Shown here: in pieces, positions 26,995 to 35,859 of the stretch
Layout: the number at the start of each line of letters is the position of its first letter
Position numbering within the stretch: position 1 is the stretch's first letter
Assembly: GCA_964573105.1 (NCBI GenBank)
Contig: CAZNIS010000010.1
Location: 1 to 64,000, forward strand
DNA length: 64,000 nt
Source of the DNA: CAKZSB01 sp964573105
GTDB taxonomy: Bacteria; Pseudomonadota; Gammaproteobacteria; Granulosicoccales; Granulosicoccaceae
Direction of reading: 5' to 3'
Translations under genes and position numbers: made by a program
Notes under the pieces: model-generated
The model's input: only the letters and a program-made list of their open reading frames with translations
Told to the model about the DNA's origin: nothing
Database searches by the model: none

Positions 26995-27654
26995 CTACTG
27001 GACGGTAGGTTTGATTGGCTCCAACAGGGAGGCCAGCACGTAGCCGTTCTGGGTATCGATATCATCTGACTCAACTTGTACCCAGTCGCCTTTTTGCAAC
27101 ACGATGCGAACCTTCTGGTCGGTGCTCAACGAGACAATGATCGGAGACGTTGCGGTCGGCGCGCGGCGCACATTAGTCCATTGAATTCGTGCTCGGTAGC
27201 GCATCTCCTCGCGTGCAGTTGGTTCGCTGGATTCTCTGCTCAGCGCTTCGTCGCCGGTTTCACTCAGGCGGGCCAGCAAGAGGGCGATTTCCGGGTCCGG
27301 CGCGATGGTGGCTGCGTGATTGGCACCGGGCAGCGGTGCTGCAATCGCAGGCAAGGGCGCCTGGGGGGCGGACGCCACCACGGGTGTGGGCCTGGATGTG
27401 GGCGTGGCTACCGTTTGAACCGGGTTGTCGATGCTGGCAGGCGGGTCAGCCTTGACCAGTTGCGCATCCTGTTGGCGCGGCGGATTGAGATAGTTGTCCA
27501 GGTAGAGGAATCCAGCCAGAAATACAGCCAGTAAAACAGAGAATTTGAACAGCGTTATTATTGTCTGAACGAATAGAAAAAGCGCCGGGAAATCGTACCG
27601 TCGAGTTAAACGAAACTGATTTACCGCGTCCAGGAGATTCCTGATAGATCGCAT
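26995..27654 (-). CDS. Membrane-anchored SH3b-domain protein
   Basis: A 219-residue protein. There is one transmembrane helix at about residues 27-52 (FLFVQTIITLFKFSVLLAVF core), then a Pro/Ala/Thr-rich linker (about 60-120, PTSRPTPVVASAPQAPLPA), a short helical part, and a C-terminal bacterial SH3 domain at about 155-215 (IQWTNVRRAPTATSPIIVSL... LQKGDWVQVE). Such domains often bind cell-wall peptides in the periplasm. ATG 27654 is preferred over 27684 because GGGGAA lies upstream. A 15-bp perfect palindrome abuts that ribosome site. The specific role is unknown. Confidence 0.75.
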   Translation of the reverse strand: MRSIRNLLDAVNQFRLTRRYDFPALFLFVQTIITLFKFSVLLAVFLAGFLYLDNYLNPPRQQDAQLVKADPPASIDNPVQTVATPTSRPTPVVASAPQAPLPAIAAPLPGANHAATIAPDPEIALLLARLSETGDEALSRESSEPTAREEMRYRARIQWTNVRRAPTATSPIIVSLSTDQKVRIVLQKGDWVQVESDDIDTQNGYVLASLLEPIKPTVQ

Positions 27655-28106
27655 ATAGTATTCCCCGCGGCAATTTGCCGCCACGTAACGCCACTAGCGA
27701 AATGGCGCGAGTAACTAACGCGGATATCCCGTTGCGCAGCCACTCCTCTGGTAATGGATTGTGTGCGTCAATGTACAGCGCTTCGATGGATGATCGATAA
27801 CCGATCGGTCCACCTGACTCGCCGGGACTCAATTCCCGATTGAATACTATACAGGATTAACAGTTCGTAATGTTATTGAGACAAGCAGCGTCGGCGAAAT
27901 TTTCAATCGTTGACATTGCATCTGCCATCCTGGCAAGCCGAGCGAATCGCTGATTTAGATGAGGACAAGAGAAGCTCGACCATGAGCGGGTAGCGGTAGC
28001 GATTACAGCGCAGAATCGCACCGACTCAGACGAACATGTAAATCATCTGCACCAGTGATCCTGGCGACGAAGTTTACACGAGTGCGACCTCGATAAAGGG
28101 GGAGAA
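27655..28106. other. Intergenic region between SH3b gene and paa-linked SDR gene
   Basis: No gene is supported in these 452 bases. It holds the upstream region of the SH3b gene, including the palindrome GCGGCAATTTGCCGC at 27667-27681, and the 3' flank of the SDR gene (minus strand). I see no clear terminator after the SDR gene. Confidence 0.4.
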
Positions 28107-28958
28107 TTACCGTGTAATGATGAGCTCGTGGTAACCCGAGCGATAGTCTGGATATTTAAAGGAATAGCCACTGGCGCGCAGGCGGGCATTCGAACAGCGT
28201 TTGCTGCCAGCGATGCGTCCGCTGGTCATTTCCTGGTGTTCTTCTGAAGGGGCGTGTTGCAGACCCAGCTCAGAGGCGATGAATGACTCGACGTCGGTTG
28301 TGGTTGCCGGTCTATCATCCGATGCCAGGTAGCAGTCGTCGATATCGCCTGATTCGAGCTGGCCGACCAGATGGGCAAGCACGCCGGCGCAATCGTCAAC
28401 GTGAATGCGATTGGTCAACGATGAACGCGAGGGTGGGGTGAAGTTACCGGACGCCACCCGGTTGATCATTCTTAGTCGCCCCGGGCCGTAAATGCCGCTG
28501 AAACGAACATTAGTTCCCTTGCCCGTCGCCAGTATTTTCTGTTCACCCTCCAGCATGCGCTGACCATTGAAGCGCGCCGGCTCGGTAGCCGAAGCCTCAT
28601 CGACGATGCTGCCATCATTCTGGTGGTAGACGCCGGTAGACGAAACAAATATCAGGCGTTTGAGGCCAGCGAGGTTAGTGCCCAGGGCCGCAATCACATT
28701 GGCCACGCCATCGACATACGCCAGCCGGTAGTCGTCATCATTAAAACCTGCTGCCGCCAGCGCGTAAATCATCACGTCGCAAGGATGCTGTGCGAGCCAG
28801 CCAAGTGATGATGGATCGCCGACATCGCAGCGTCGGGCATCAATCCAGTCTGGCAGAGTATCCGGATTACGTTTAGCGGCACTGATGTGGTGTTGGCTGC
28901 GCAGCAGTGCGGCGGTGCGCAGGCCAACATCGCCACAGCCGAGTATGGTGATATTCAC
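28107..28958 (-). CDS. NAD(P)-dependent epimerase/SDR-type oxidoreductase
   Basis: A 283-residue extended SDR-like protein similar to the YeeZ family. The nucleotide-binding loop is ITILGCGDVGLRTAALL, the active-site region FVSSTGVYHQNDG holds Ser and Tyr, and RFSGIYGPGR and NRIHVDDCAGVLAH follow. The substrate is unknown. The GTG at 28958 is chosen because the Rossmann strand starts there; the open frame extends upstream into paaE. It follows paaE by only 14 nt on the same strand and is therefore probably transcribed with paaABCDE, though it is not a standard paa gene. Confidence 0.82.
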   Translation of the reverse strand: MNITILGCGDVGLRTAALLRSQHHISAAKRNPDTLPDWIDARRCDVGDPSSLGWLAQHPCDVMIYALAAAGFNDDDYRLAYVDGVANVIAALGTNLAGLKRLIFVSSTGVYHQNDGSIVDEASATEPARFNGQRMLEGEQKILATGKGTNVRFSGIYGPGRLRMINRVASGNFTPPSRSSLTNRIHVDDCAGVLAHLVGQLESGDIDDCYLASDDRPATTTDVESFIASELGLQHAPSEEHQEMTSGRIAGSKRCSNARLRASGYSFKYPDYRSGYHELIITR

Positions 28959-28972
28959 TTTTCTATCATCGC

Positions 28973-30055
28973 TTAACTGGCATCGAAGTCGAGGACCAGT
29001 TGTTCGCTCTCGGGCCGGGACTGACAGGCAAGCGTGAAGCCGGCGTCGATTTCCCACTTTTCCAGCGAGTAGTTCAGGTCCATCGATGCCTCACCACTGA
29101 CAATCTTGCATCGGCAGGTACAGCACATGCCACCGGCGCAGGAGAACGGCAAATCCATGCCGGCGCGCTGGGCGGCGGCCAGCACGGTATCCTTCGTGCC
29201 ATCGACCGTGATGTCTCGCGCGGCACCGTCGTGAATGATGGTCACTGTCGCGCCACTCTGGGCGTGACTGGCCGCCGCAGGTGCCTTGCGTGTCGAGGGC
29301 TTGCGGGATTCATCGGTAGTGAACAACTCGATGGCGATTTTATCTTCGGGCGTTCCGGCATCGAGCAACGCGTTTTTGCAGTCCTCGATCATTTGCTGAG
29401 GGCCGCACAGGTAAATTCGATCGCACTGGTCCGGGTGCAATAAATCGGCGTCGATCAGTTGCGCGATTTTCTCGCGAGTCAGGCGTCCGTTTAGCAGTTC
29501 GACGTCCTGACGCTCGGCACTTAACGTGTGGATCAGTGAAAATCGTTCCAGATATTGATCCTTCAAGTCGTCCAGATCGCTGCGAAACATCACCGAGGCG
29601 GTGCTGCGATTGCCGTATAACAGGTTGATCTGGCTGTCTGGCTCGTTGGCCAGCACGGACTTGGCGATCGACAGGCACGGTGTGATGCCGGAGCCCGCCG
29701 CGATCAGCAGGTAGCGATGGCGGCCGCCAATGGTGGCAGTGAAGCGGCCTTGTGGTGGCATCACTGCAACGCGGTCGCCGGCGGCGAGTGTCATCGCGTA
29801 ATTGGAAAACAATCCACCATCAACCTGTTTGATGCCCACTTCCAGTAGATCGGGGTCGCTACTCGATGAGCAGATCGAATACGATCGGCGCACATCCTCA
29901 CCGTCGATACTGGCACGCAAGGTCAGGTATTGCCCGGGTGTGAAGGTGAAGTCGTCCTGAAGTGACTTTGGCACATTAAAAGTCAGGGCGATACCGGCAT
30001 CGGTTTGTGGACGCACGGCGGCGATATTCAGCTCGTGAAAACGAAGGGCAGCCAT
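28973..30055 (-). CDS. paaE: Phenylacetyl-CoA epoxidase reductase subunit PaaE
   Basis: PaaE passes electrons from NADPH to the di-iron epoxidase PaaABC. At 360 residues it has the expected layout: ferredoxin-reductase FAD domain (RRSYSICS, residues about 56-63), NADP-binding domain (AAGSGITPCLSI and YLCGPQQMIEDC), and a C-terminal plant-type 2Fe-2S ferredoxin with CAGGMCCTC and a distant final Cys (TLACQS). It starts 3 nt after the paaD stop, within the paaABCDE operon. Confidence 0.95.
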   Translation of the reverse strand: MAALRFHELNIAAVRPQTDAGIALTFNVPKSLQDDFTFTPGQYLTLRASIDGEDVRRSYSICSSSSDPDLLEVGIKQVDGGLFSNYAMTLAAGDRVAVMPPQGRFTATIGGRHRYLLIAAGSGITPCLSIAKSVLANEPDSQINLLYGNRSTASVMFRSDLDDLKDQYLERFSLIHTLSAERQDVELLNGRLTREKIAQLIDADLLHPDQCDRIYLCGPQQMIEDCKNALLDAGTPEDKIAIELFTTDESRKPSTRKAPAAASHAQSGATVTIIHDGAARDITVDGTKDTVLAAAQRAGMDLPFSCAGGMCCTCRCKIVSGEASMDLNYSLEKWEIDAGFTLACQSRPESEQLVLDFDAS

Positions 30056-30058
30056 AGG

Positions 30059-30565
30059 TCAGATACACTTGAAGTGGTCAAAGGGCTCGAGGCAGCTATT
30101 GCATCGATACTGCGCCTTGCACGGTGTTGAGCCGAACTCTGACACCTTTTCGGTGTTGGCGCTGTCGCAGGCCGGACAGGTCACAGTGGTTTTCGCGAAC
30201 ATCACAACGGTTGCGCCAGAGTTGCGATCCGGTGGTGCAATGCCATTGGCACGCAATTTTTCTCGCCCTTCAGGCGTTATCCAGTCACTAGTCCACGGCG
30301 GAGACATGGCGCGTTCCACACGTGCCTCGAAGCCCGCATCGCGCAATGCGGCCTCTATCGATTCCTCGATCACGCGCACAGCCGGGCAACCGCTGTAGGT
30401 CGGGGAGGCGGTGGCGATAACGGTGCCAGTCTCGTCAATAGTGACATCGCGCAAAATGCCCAGATCCGCCACCGTCAAGAAAGGTAATTCCGGATCCGGC
30501 ACGGCCGCAGCCACGGCTTTGGCGCGCGCGAGGGTAAGGTCTGCAACCGGGTTTGCCTGATTCAT
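30059..30565 (-). CDS. paaD: Phenylacetyl-CoA epoxidase assembly/accessory protein PaaD
   Basis: PaaD is a SufT/MIP18-related accessory protein needed for a working phenylacetyl-CoA epoxidase, probably for Fe-S cluster maturation of PaaE. It is 168 residues. The N-terminal DUF59-type domain has VPDPELPFLTVADLGILRDV and SPTYSGCPA. The C-terminal zinc-ribbon-like part has four cysteines (CPACDSAN, TPCKAQYRCNSC) and ends FDHFKC. The ATG at 30565 overlaps the paaC stop (TAATG), which supports this start over more upstream ones. Confidence 0.95.
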   Translation of the reverse strand: MNQANPVADLTLARAKAVAAAVPDPELPFLTVADLGILRDVTIDETGTVIATASPTYSGCPAVRVIEESIEAALRDAGFEARVERAMSPPWTSDWITPEGREKLRANGIAPPDRNSGATVVMFAKTTVTCPACDSANTEKVSEFGSTPCKAQYRCNSCLEPFDHFKCI

Positions 30566-31338
30566 TACCACTGCGCTCCGGGATAGGCGCGCTGCATATA
30601 CTGCAGTTCGGTCAGCAGATAGCCAAAGTCTTCCGTGTGTAAGCCATCGCGCCCGCCAATCTGTGGCCACGGCACGTCGGGTGTCTGCAGCATCGCCTGC
30701 GCAAAGACCTCGTCGATAGTTGCCTGCCACTGGCTGGCGATGGCTTCACTCATCGATAAGGTGCCATCCTCAATGCATTGATTCATTGCGTCGGTGCGAA
30801 TGAAGAGCTCACCGGTGTAGGGATGCAGTGCATCGACTGCCGCCTGCATACGGGCGGCGCTTTCGGCGGTGCCATCACCGAGCCGAATGATCCACTCACC
30901 ACAATGACGCACGTGATAGGCGGTCTCCTTGGCCGCCTTTCCGGCGATCCCGGCAAGGGTTGCATCGGGGCTTTCGAGGTTCTCCGCCCACACCGCCTGC
31001 ATGTAGGTGGAAAAATACAACTGTCGCAACATGGTGTGGGCAAAGTCGGTGTTGGGTCGCTCTACCAGCAGGCAGTTGCGGTACTCGCGATCGGTGCGCA
31101 GATAGGCGATGTCATCTTCGCTGCGCCCCTTGCCTTCAATGTTTGCCGCCCAGCTATACAGCGCGCTGGCCTGGCCGATCAGATCGAGTGCCATGTTCGG
31201 CATCGACAGGTCTTCTTCCAGCGTCGGGGCATGGCCGCACCACTCGGACAAGCGATGACCGAGAATCAGGTGGTCATCGCCGATCTGCAGCGCCAGTTCA
31301 AACAACGGATTCGATGGGGCGTTTGCGTTGGCTGGCAT
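30565..31338 (-). CDS. paaC: Phenylacetyl-CoA epoxidase subunit PaaC
   Basis: PaaC is the structural ferritin-like subunit that pairs with PaaA. The 257-residue length fits. Typical segments are LGHRLSEWCGHAPTLEEDLS, NMALDLIGQA, LRTDREYRNCLLVERPN, AKETAYHVRHCGEWIIRLG and LLTELQYMQRAYPGAQW at the end. The ATG at 31338 overlaps the paaB stop (TGATG); a GTG one codon upstream is also possible. Confidence 0.95.
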   Translation of the reverse strand: MPANANAPSNPLFELALQIGDDHLILGHRLSEWCGHAPTLEEDLSMPNMALDLIGQASALYSWAANIEGKGRSEDDIAYLRTDREYRNCLLVERPNTDFAHTMLRQLYFSTYMQAVWAENLESPDATLAGIAGKAAKETAYHVRHCGEWIIRLGDGTAESAARMQAAVDALHPYTGELFIRTDAMNQCIEDGTLSMSEAIASQWQATIDEVFAQAMLQTPDVPWPQIGGRDGLHTEDFGYLLTELQYMQRAYPGAQW

Positions 31339-31631
31339 CACATGTGGCCCACTTCGTCGGGTATGTCGTAGAAGCTTGGGTGGCGATAGATTTTGTCGGC
31401 CGCCGGGTCGAAGTTGGATTCGCTGTTAGCCGGATCGGAGGCGGCGATCTGATCGGCGCGCACCACCCAGATCGAGTTGCCCTCTTCACGACGGGTGTAG
31501 ACGTCACGTGCCGCCTGCAGGGCCATTTCGGCGTCTGCGGCGTGCAGGCTGCCAACGTGCTTGTGGTGCAGGCCGCTGCGCGGGCGGATGAACACTTCCC
31601 ACAACGGGGTCATCGGAATGTTGTCGCTCAT
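31338..31631 (-). CDS. paaB: Phenylacetyl-CoA epoxidase subunit PaaB
   Basis: PaaB is a small subunit that bridges the two PaaAC halves. It is 97 residues, with the classic start PLWEVFIRPRSGLHHKHVGS and LHAADAEMALQAARDVYTRR. It overlaps paaA by 4 nt (ATGA) and paaC by 1 nt. Confidence 0.96.
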   Translation of the reverse strand: MSDNIPMTPLWEVFIRPRSGLHHKHVGSLHAADAEMALQAARDVYTRREEGNSIWVVRADQIAASDPANSESNFDPAADKIYRHPSFYDIPDEVGHM

Positions 31632-32635
31632 GCGTGTGCCGCCGTTACCGGGGCAGTGCGATCGGCGTGCTTTTGCGCGTGCGCCAGTGCGGCCTCGCGC
31701 ACCCAGGCGCCGTCTTGCCAGGCCTTGTTTCTGGCCGCCAGTCGGTCGCGGTTCATCGGCCCGTGGCCCTTGACCACGCGCCAGAAGTCGTCCCAGTCGA
31801 TCTCGCCAAAGTCATAGCCGCCGTCGCCATTGTTTTTGTCCGGGTTCCAGCGCAGGTCCGGATCCGGCATCGACAGACCGATCAACTCGGCCTGAGGCAC
31901 CGTGGCATCGACGAACTTTTGCCTCAGTTCATCGTTGGTGAACCGCTTGATCTTCCACTTCATCGACTGATCCGAGTGCTGGCTGTCGGTGTCTGGTGGC
32001 CCGAACATCATCAGTGAGGGCCACCACCAGCGATTCAGTGCGTCCTGGGCCAGTGCTTTCTGATCGTCGTTGCCCTTGGCGAGGGTGCTCATCAGTTCAT
32101 AGCCCTGGCGCTGATGAAAGCTCTCTTCCTTGCAGACGCGGATCATCGCGCGGGCGTAAGGTCCGTAGGAGCAGCGGCACAGTGGCACCTGATTCATGAT
32201 GGCCGCGCCGTCGACCAGCCAGCCGATGGCGCCGATATCGGCCCAGGTCGGGGTGGGATAGTTGAAGATCGACGAATACTTGGCTTTGCCGCTCAGCAGA
32301 TCTTCGGTCATCTGCTCGCGCGACATACCAAGCGTCTCGGCCGCCGAGTACAGATAGAGCCCGTGTCCGCCCTCGTCCTGCACTTTGGCCAGCAGCGCGA
32401 TTTTCCGCCGCAGGGTGGGCGCGCGCGTGATCCAGTTGCCCTCCGGCAGCATGCCGACGATTTCCGAATGCGCATGCTGGCTGATCATGCGTATCAGCGT
32501 CTTGCGATAGGCCTGTGGCATCGGGTCATTCGGCTCGATCTTCTCTTCGGCGTCAATCCGTTTCTGGAATGCGGCTAGGAACTCGGGGGTTTCATCTGCC
32601 TGGGTATCGGCGCCAATCAGACCCTGTGAGTACAT
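31628..32635 (-). CDS. paaA: Phenylacetyl-CoA epoxidase catalytic subunit PaaA
   Basis: PaaA houses the di-iron centre that epoxidises the aromatic ring of phenylacetyl-CoA. The 335 residues include two ExxH di-iron motifs, QDEGGHGLYLYSAAE and KEESFHQRQG, and segments PLCRCSYGPYARAM and ALNRWWWPSLMMFGPPD seen in known PaaA. It is the first gene of the minus-strand operon paaABCDE-SDR, divergent from paaZ over a 172-bp control region. Confidence 0.96.
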   Translation of the reverse strand: MYSQGLIGADTQADETPEFLAAFQKRIDAEEKIEPNDPMPQAYRKTLIRMISQHAHSEIVGMLPEGNWITRAPTLRRKIALLAKVQDEGGHGLYLYSAAETLGMSREQMTEDLLSGKAKYSSIFNYPTPTWADIGAIGWLVDGAAIMNQVPLCRCSYGPYARAMIRVCKEESFHQRQGYELMSTLAKGNDDQKALAQDALNRWWWPSLMMFGPPDTDSQHSDQSMKWKIKRFTNDELRQKFVDATVPQAELIGLSMPDPDLRWNPDKNNGDGGYDFGEIDWDDFWRVVKGHGPMNRDRLAARNKAWQDGAWVREAALAHAQKHADRTAPVTAAHA

Positions 32636-32807
32636 GGCGAATCTCCGTTGCGATTGCTTGTCCGGCTATCGGCCGGTCGGCGAACAAGTGAATGCGTTAC
32701 AAGATTTGAGTATTCGAAAAAATTGTGTAACATATTCCAGCATGCGTCAAGGGCTGAGCAAAAATCAGCCCCGACCCGCTTTCTGCCAACTCAACTGGGC
32801 CGCCGCA
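32636..32807. promoter_or_regulatory. Divergent paaA/paaZ control region with two dyads
   Basis: This 172-bp region drives both arms of the paa island. I see two symmetric elements. GTTACA at 32696-32701 and TGTAAC at 32726-32731 form a 6-bp inverted repeat with a 24-bp spacer in an AT-rich core, a plausible PaaX operator. GGGCTGA (32751-32757) and TCAGCCC (32765-32771) form a perfect 7-bp hairpin in the expected paaZ leader. Assignment to PaaX is inference from the paaX gene downstream. Confidence 0.45.
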
Positions 32808-34832
32808 ATGACCATGAACGTGCAAAGCTACCTGGCCGGTGTCTGGACCGATCCGTCGCCCGATGCCCGCGAGATCCACTCCGCCGTCGACGGTCAGTTA
32901 ATCGCTCGCGCCGGACACCGGCAACTGGATTCATCCGCGCTGCTTGGCTGGGCGCGCGGGCAGGGCGGCCCGGCGCTGCGCGAGATGACCTTCCACGCTC
33001 GGGCGCGGGCGCTGAAGGCCATGGCGCAATACCTCACTGAACACAAGGAAACGCTGTACCAGCTGGCGTTTTCCACCGGAGCAACGCGCGCTGATTCGAT
33101 GATCGATGTCGACGGCGGCATCGGCACGCTGTTCAGCTATGCATCGAGCGGCAGGCGCGAACTGCCGGACGATACCCTGTTGCCCGACGGCGGCATCGAG
33201 CGTCTGTCACGCCAGGGCAGCTTTCTCGGGCAGCATGTGTACACCTCGCGGCCAGGCGTCGCCGTACATATCAATGCCTTTAATTTTCCGGTCTGGGGCA
33301 TGCTGGAAAAGCTCGCGCCCACGCTGCTGGCCGGTATGCCGGCGATCATCAAGCCGGCAACTGCCACCTGTTATGTCACCGAGGCGTGTTTCAGGCTGAT
33401 GCTGGAGAGCGAGACCTTTCCGCCGGGCAGCATGCAGCTGGTCACCACGGTGCCGGGGGAGCTACTCGATGGTCTGGGTTGTCAGGATGCGGTGAGTTTT
33501 ACCGGCTCTGCCGACACGGCGATGACACTTCGAACCCGGCCGTCACTGCTCGCCAATGGCGTGCCGTTTATCGCCGAGCAGGACAGCCTCAATGCGTCGA
33601 TGGTCGGTAGCGATGTCGATCGCGATGCGCCCGAGTTCGATTTATTTGTTAAAGAAGTGTGTCGCGAGATGACCGTCAAGGCCGGGCAAAAATGCACGGC
33701 TATTCGTCGAATAATGGTGCCACAGCCGATGCTTGCAGATTTTGCGCAAGCTATATCAGCGCGGCTGGCCACGACCCGCATCGGCGACCCGGCCGATGAG
33801 GCTAATCGCATGGGGGCGCTGGTGTCACAATCCCAGCGCGATGACGTGCGCGAAAAAATCGCGATGATCGGCAACGAGGCGCGCATGATTGCTGGTACTG
33901 ACAAACCCGATGTGCATGGAGCCGATCCGGAAAAAGGGGCCTTTGTGCAGCCGGTACTGTTTCAGTGTGACGATCCGGACGCCGCCACCGTGGTGCACGA
34001 GGTCGAGGCGTTTGGTCCGGTGGCAACGCTGATGGCGTATCGCGATGTCGAGCATGCGCAGCAATTGCTCAATCGCGGGGCCGGCAGTCTGGTGGCGTCG
34101 GTGGTGACCGGCGATGCCTCACTTGCCCGTGAGATGGTGCAGGCCTGTGCCGCCTGGCACGGTCGATTGTATTTCAATAACCGCGATTCGATGGCCGAAT
34201 CGACCGGTCACGGTTCGCCGATGCCGCAAATGGTCCACGGTGGGCCGGGCCGGGCCGGCGGTGGCGAAGAGCTGGGTGGGGTTCGCGCGGTCAAGCATTA
34301 CATGCAGCGCACGGCGGTGCAGGGCAGCCCGGATTTGCTGGCGGCAATAACCCGCACGCACATTCCCGGTGCCGCGCAACGCATCGATGGTGTTCACCCG
34401 TTTCGCAAAACCTTCGATCAGGTGCAGGTCGGCGATACGCTGCAGACGGATGCCCGCACGATTTCCCTGGATGACATCGAACACTTTGCCCACTTCACCG
34501 GTGATACCTTCTACGCCCACATGGACGAGGCGGCCGCTAGCGCCAACCCGTTCTTTCCCGGGCGAGTCGCACACGGTTATCTGTTGTTGTCGTTTGCCGC
34601 CGGTCTGTTTGTCGACCCCGATCCAGGCCCGGTACTCGCCAACACTGGATTGAACAACCTGGCTTTTCAAAAGCCGGTCAGCCCCGGCGACAGCATCAGG
34701 GTGACGCTGACGGTAAAACGAAAAACCCGCCGCAACGGAGAATATGGCGAAGTGGCGTGGGCCGTGGTGTTGCATAACCAGCACGATGAACAGGTCGCCA
34801 GTTACGAACTGCTGACCATGAACGCCAGCTGA
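32808..34832 (+). CDS. paaZ: Bifunctional oxepin-CoA hydrolase / 3-oxo-5,6-dehydrosuberyl-CoA semialdehyde dehydrogenase
   Basis: PaaZ opens the oxepin ring and oxidises the resulting aldehyde. The 674 residues are close to the E. coli form (681). The N-terminal aldehyde dehydrogenase domain (about 1-520) has NAFNFPVWGMLEKLAPTLLA, PFIAEQDSLNASM with the general-base Glu, and VKAGQKCTAIRR with the nucleophilic Cys. The C-terminal MaoC-type hydratase has EHFAHFTGDTFYAHMDE and VAHGYLLLSFAAGLF. The ATG at 32808 is followed by a second at 32814; neither has a strong ribosome site. It leads the plus-strand arm paaZ-paaX-paaJ-paaK. Confidence 0.95.
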   Translation: MTMNVQSYLAGVWTDPSPDAREIHSAVDGQLIARAGHRQLDSSALLGWARGQGGPALREMTFHARARALKAMAQYLTEHKETLYQLAFSTGATRADSMIDVDGGIGTLFSYASSGRRELPDDTLLPDGGIERLSRQGSFLGQHVYTSRPGVAVHINAFNFPVWGMLEKLAPTLLAGMPAIIKPATATCYVTEACFRLMLESETFPPGSMQLVTTVPGELLDGLGCQDAVSFTGSADTAMTLRTRPSLLANGVPFIAEQDSLNASMVGSDVDRDAPEFDLFVKEVCREMTVKAGQKCTAIRRIMVPQPMLADFAQAISARLATTRIGDPADEANRMGALVSQSQRDDVREKIAMIGNEARMIAGTDKPDVHGADPEKGAFVQPVLFQCDDPDAATVVHEVEAFGPVATLMAYRDVEHAQQLLNRGAGSLVASVVTGDASLAREMVQACAAWHGRLYFNNRDSMAESTGHGSPMPQMVHGGPGRAGGGEELGGVRAVKHYMQRTAVQGSPDLLAAITRTHIPGAAQRIDGVHPFRKTFDQVQVGDTLQTDARTISLDDIEHFAHFTGDTFYAHMDEAAASANPFFPGRVAHGYLLLSFAAGLFVDPDPGPVLANTGLNNLAFQKPVSPGDSIRVTLTVKRKTRRNGEYGEVAWAVVLHNQHDEQVASYELLTMNAS

Positions 34833-34838
34833 GCCAAC

Positions 34839-35750
34839 TTGGGCAACAGCAGTCATCAGGCGCGCCGCGTTGCGCCGGCGCAGACAATCAGCCAGGCGCT
34901 CGATGAGACCATTCGTCAGCTGCGTGCTGACAACGCGCTTAAGGCATGGTCGGTCATTATTACTTTTTTTGGTGATGCGGTCGTGCCGCGCGGTGGTGAG
35001 GTGTCGGCGGCGACGGTGCAGGCGCTGATGCAGCGCTTTGGCACCGAGGCGGGTGCCGTGCGCACAGCGTTTTCACGCCTGGTTCGCGACGGCTGGGTGG
35101 TGCGTGAAAAGCGCGGGCGGCAGAGTTTCTACACCTTGTCAGCGCAGGGAGCCGAACCATTTCAACGCGCGACCCGACGCATTTACTCGCGCCGTGGTCC
35201 AGATGATTCACGCCATGGCGAGTGGCTGTTGTTGTTCAACCCGCAGGCTGATGCGGGGTGGGCGCAGGCGATACAGGTCGAGGCGCACGGTGTGCGTCTG
35301 GCGGTTAACTGCGTGCTTGTCGATCAGCCGGATCTTGTCAGTGAAGAGCTATTACATCACGACGATTATCTGCTTTTACGCGGGCGTGCAGAAAAGGTAC
35401 CGCAGTGGCTGTCAGCTCTGGCCGGCCCCGACGATCTGGCGCAGGGTCTTGCCACGTTGCAGGCGCGATTCTCACCTCTGCAACACATGCTGGAAACCGA
35501 TTCGATCGATCCCCTCGATGCGATGGCGATGCGCTGCCTGCTGATTCATGAATGGCGCCGCTTGTTGCTCAAATCGGCCGATCTGTCATCGGCTTTGTTG
35601 CCGGATGACTGGCCGCGAGAACCTTGCCGCGCTTTCGTCGCACGGTTGTATCAGGCATTGTTATGCGCATCGGAAACCTGGCTGGACGAGCAGGGGCTGG
35701 CGACGACGGCCAGTGATGCCCAGGCAGTTTTGCAGCGGCGTTTTTCGTGA
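34839..35750 (+). CDS. paaX: Phenylacetate operon repressor PaaX
   Basis: PaaX is a GntR-like winged-helix repressor that leaves DNA when phenylacetyl-CoA accumulates. At 303 residues it has the characteristic AWSVIITFFGDAVVPRGGEV start of the winged-helix domain, GAVRTAFSRLVRDGWVVREK as recognition helix and wing, and the PaaX C-terminal domain (LLIHEWRRLLLKSADLSSAL). A TTG at 34839 is the only start consistent with the full N-terminus and lies 6 nt after the paaZ stop; the exact start remains uncertain. It probably represses its own operon and the divergent paaA operon. Confidence 0.93.
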   Translation: MGNSSHQARRVAPAQTISQALDETIRQLRADNALKAWSVIITFFGDAVVPRGGEVSAATVQALMQRFGTEAGAVRTAFSRLVRDGWVVREKRGRQSFYTLSAQGAEPFQRATRRIYSRRGPDDSRHGEWLLLFNPQADAGWAQAIQVEAHGVRLAVNCVLVDQPDLVSEELLHHDDYLLLRGRAEKVPQWLSALAGPDDLAQGLATLQARFSPLQHMLETDSIDPLDAMAMRCLLIHEWRRLLLKSADLSSALLPDDWPREPCRAFVARLYQALLCASETWLDEQGLATTASDAQAVLQRRFS

Positions 35751-35759
35751 TGTACGGCG

Positions 35760-35788
35760 TTGATTGTCGCGCTGCTGTAAACAATCAA
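35760..35788 (+). promoter_or_regulatory. Perfect 8-bp inverted repeat between paaX and paaJ
   Basis: TTGATTGT and ACAATCAA flank a 13-bp spacer, starting 10 nt after the paaX stop. It could be a hairpin ending the paaZ-paaX message, although no T-run follows, or an operator for paaJ-paaK. Confidence 0.4.
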
Positions 35789-35859
35789 TCGATCGGCTAT
35801 ATTCGCTCACACAGTGGCGTTATTTCAGTAGCCCAAACCCAATAACATGAGGAATCAGG

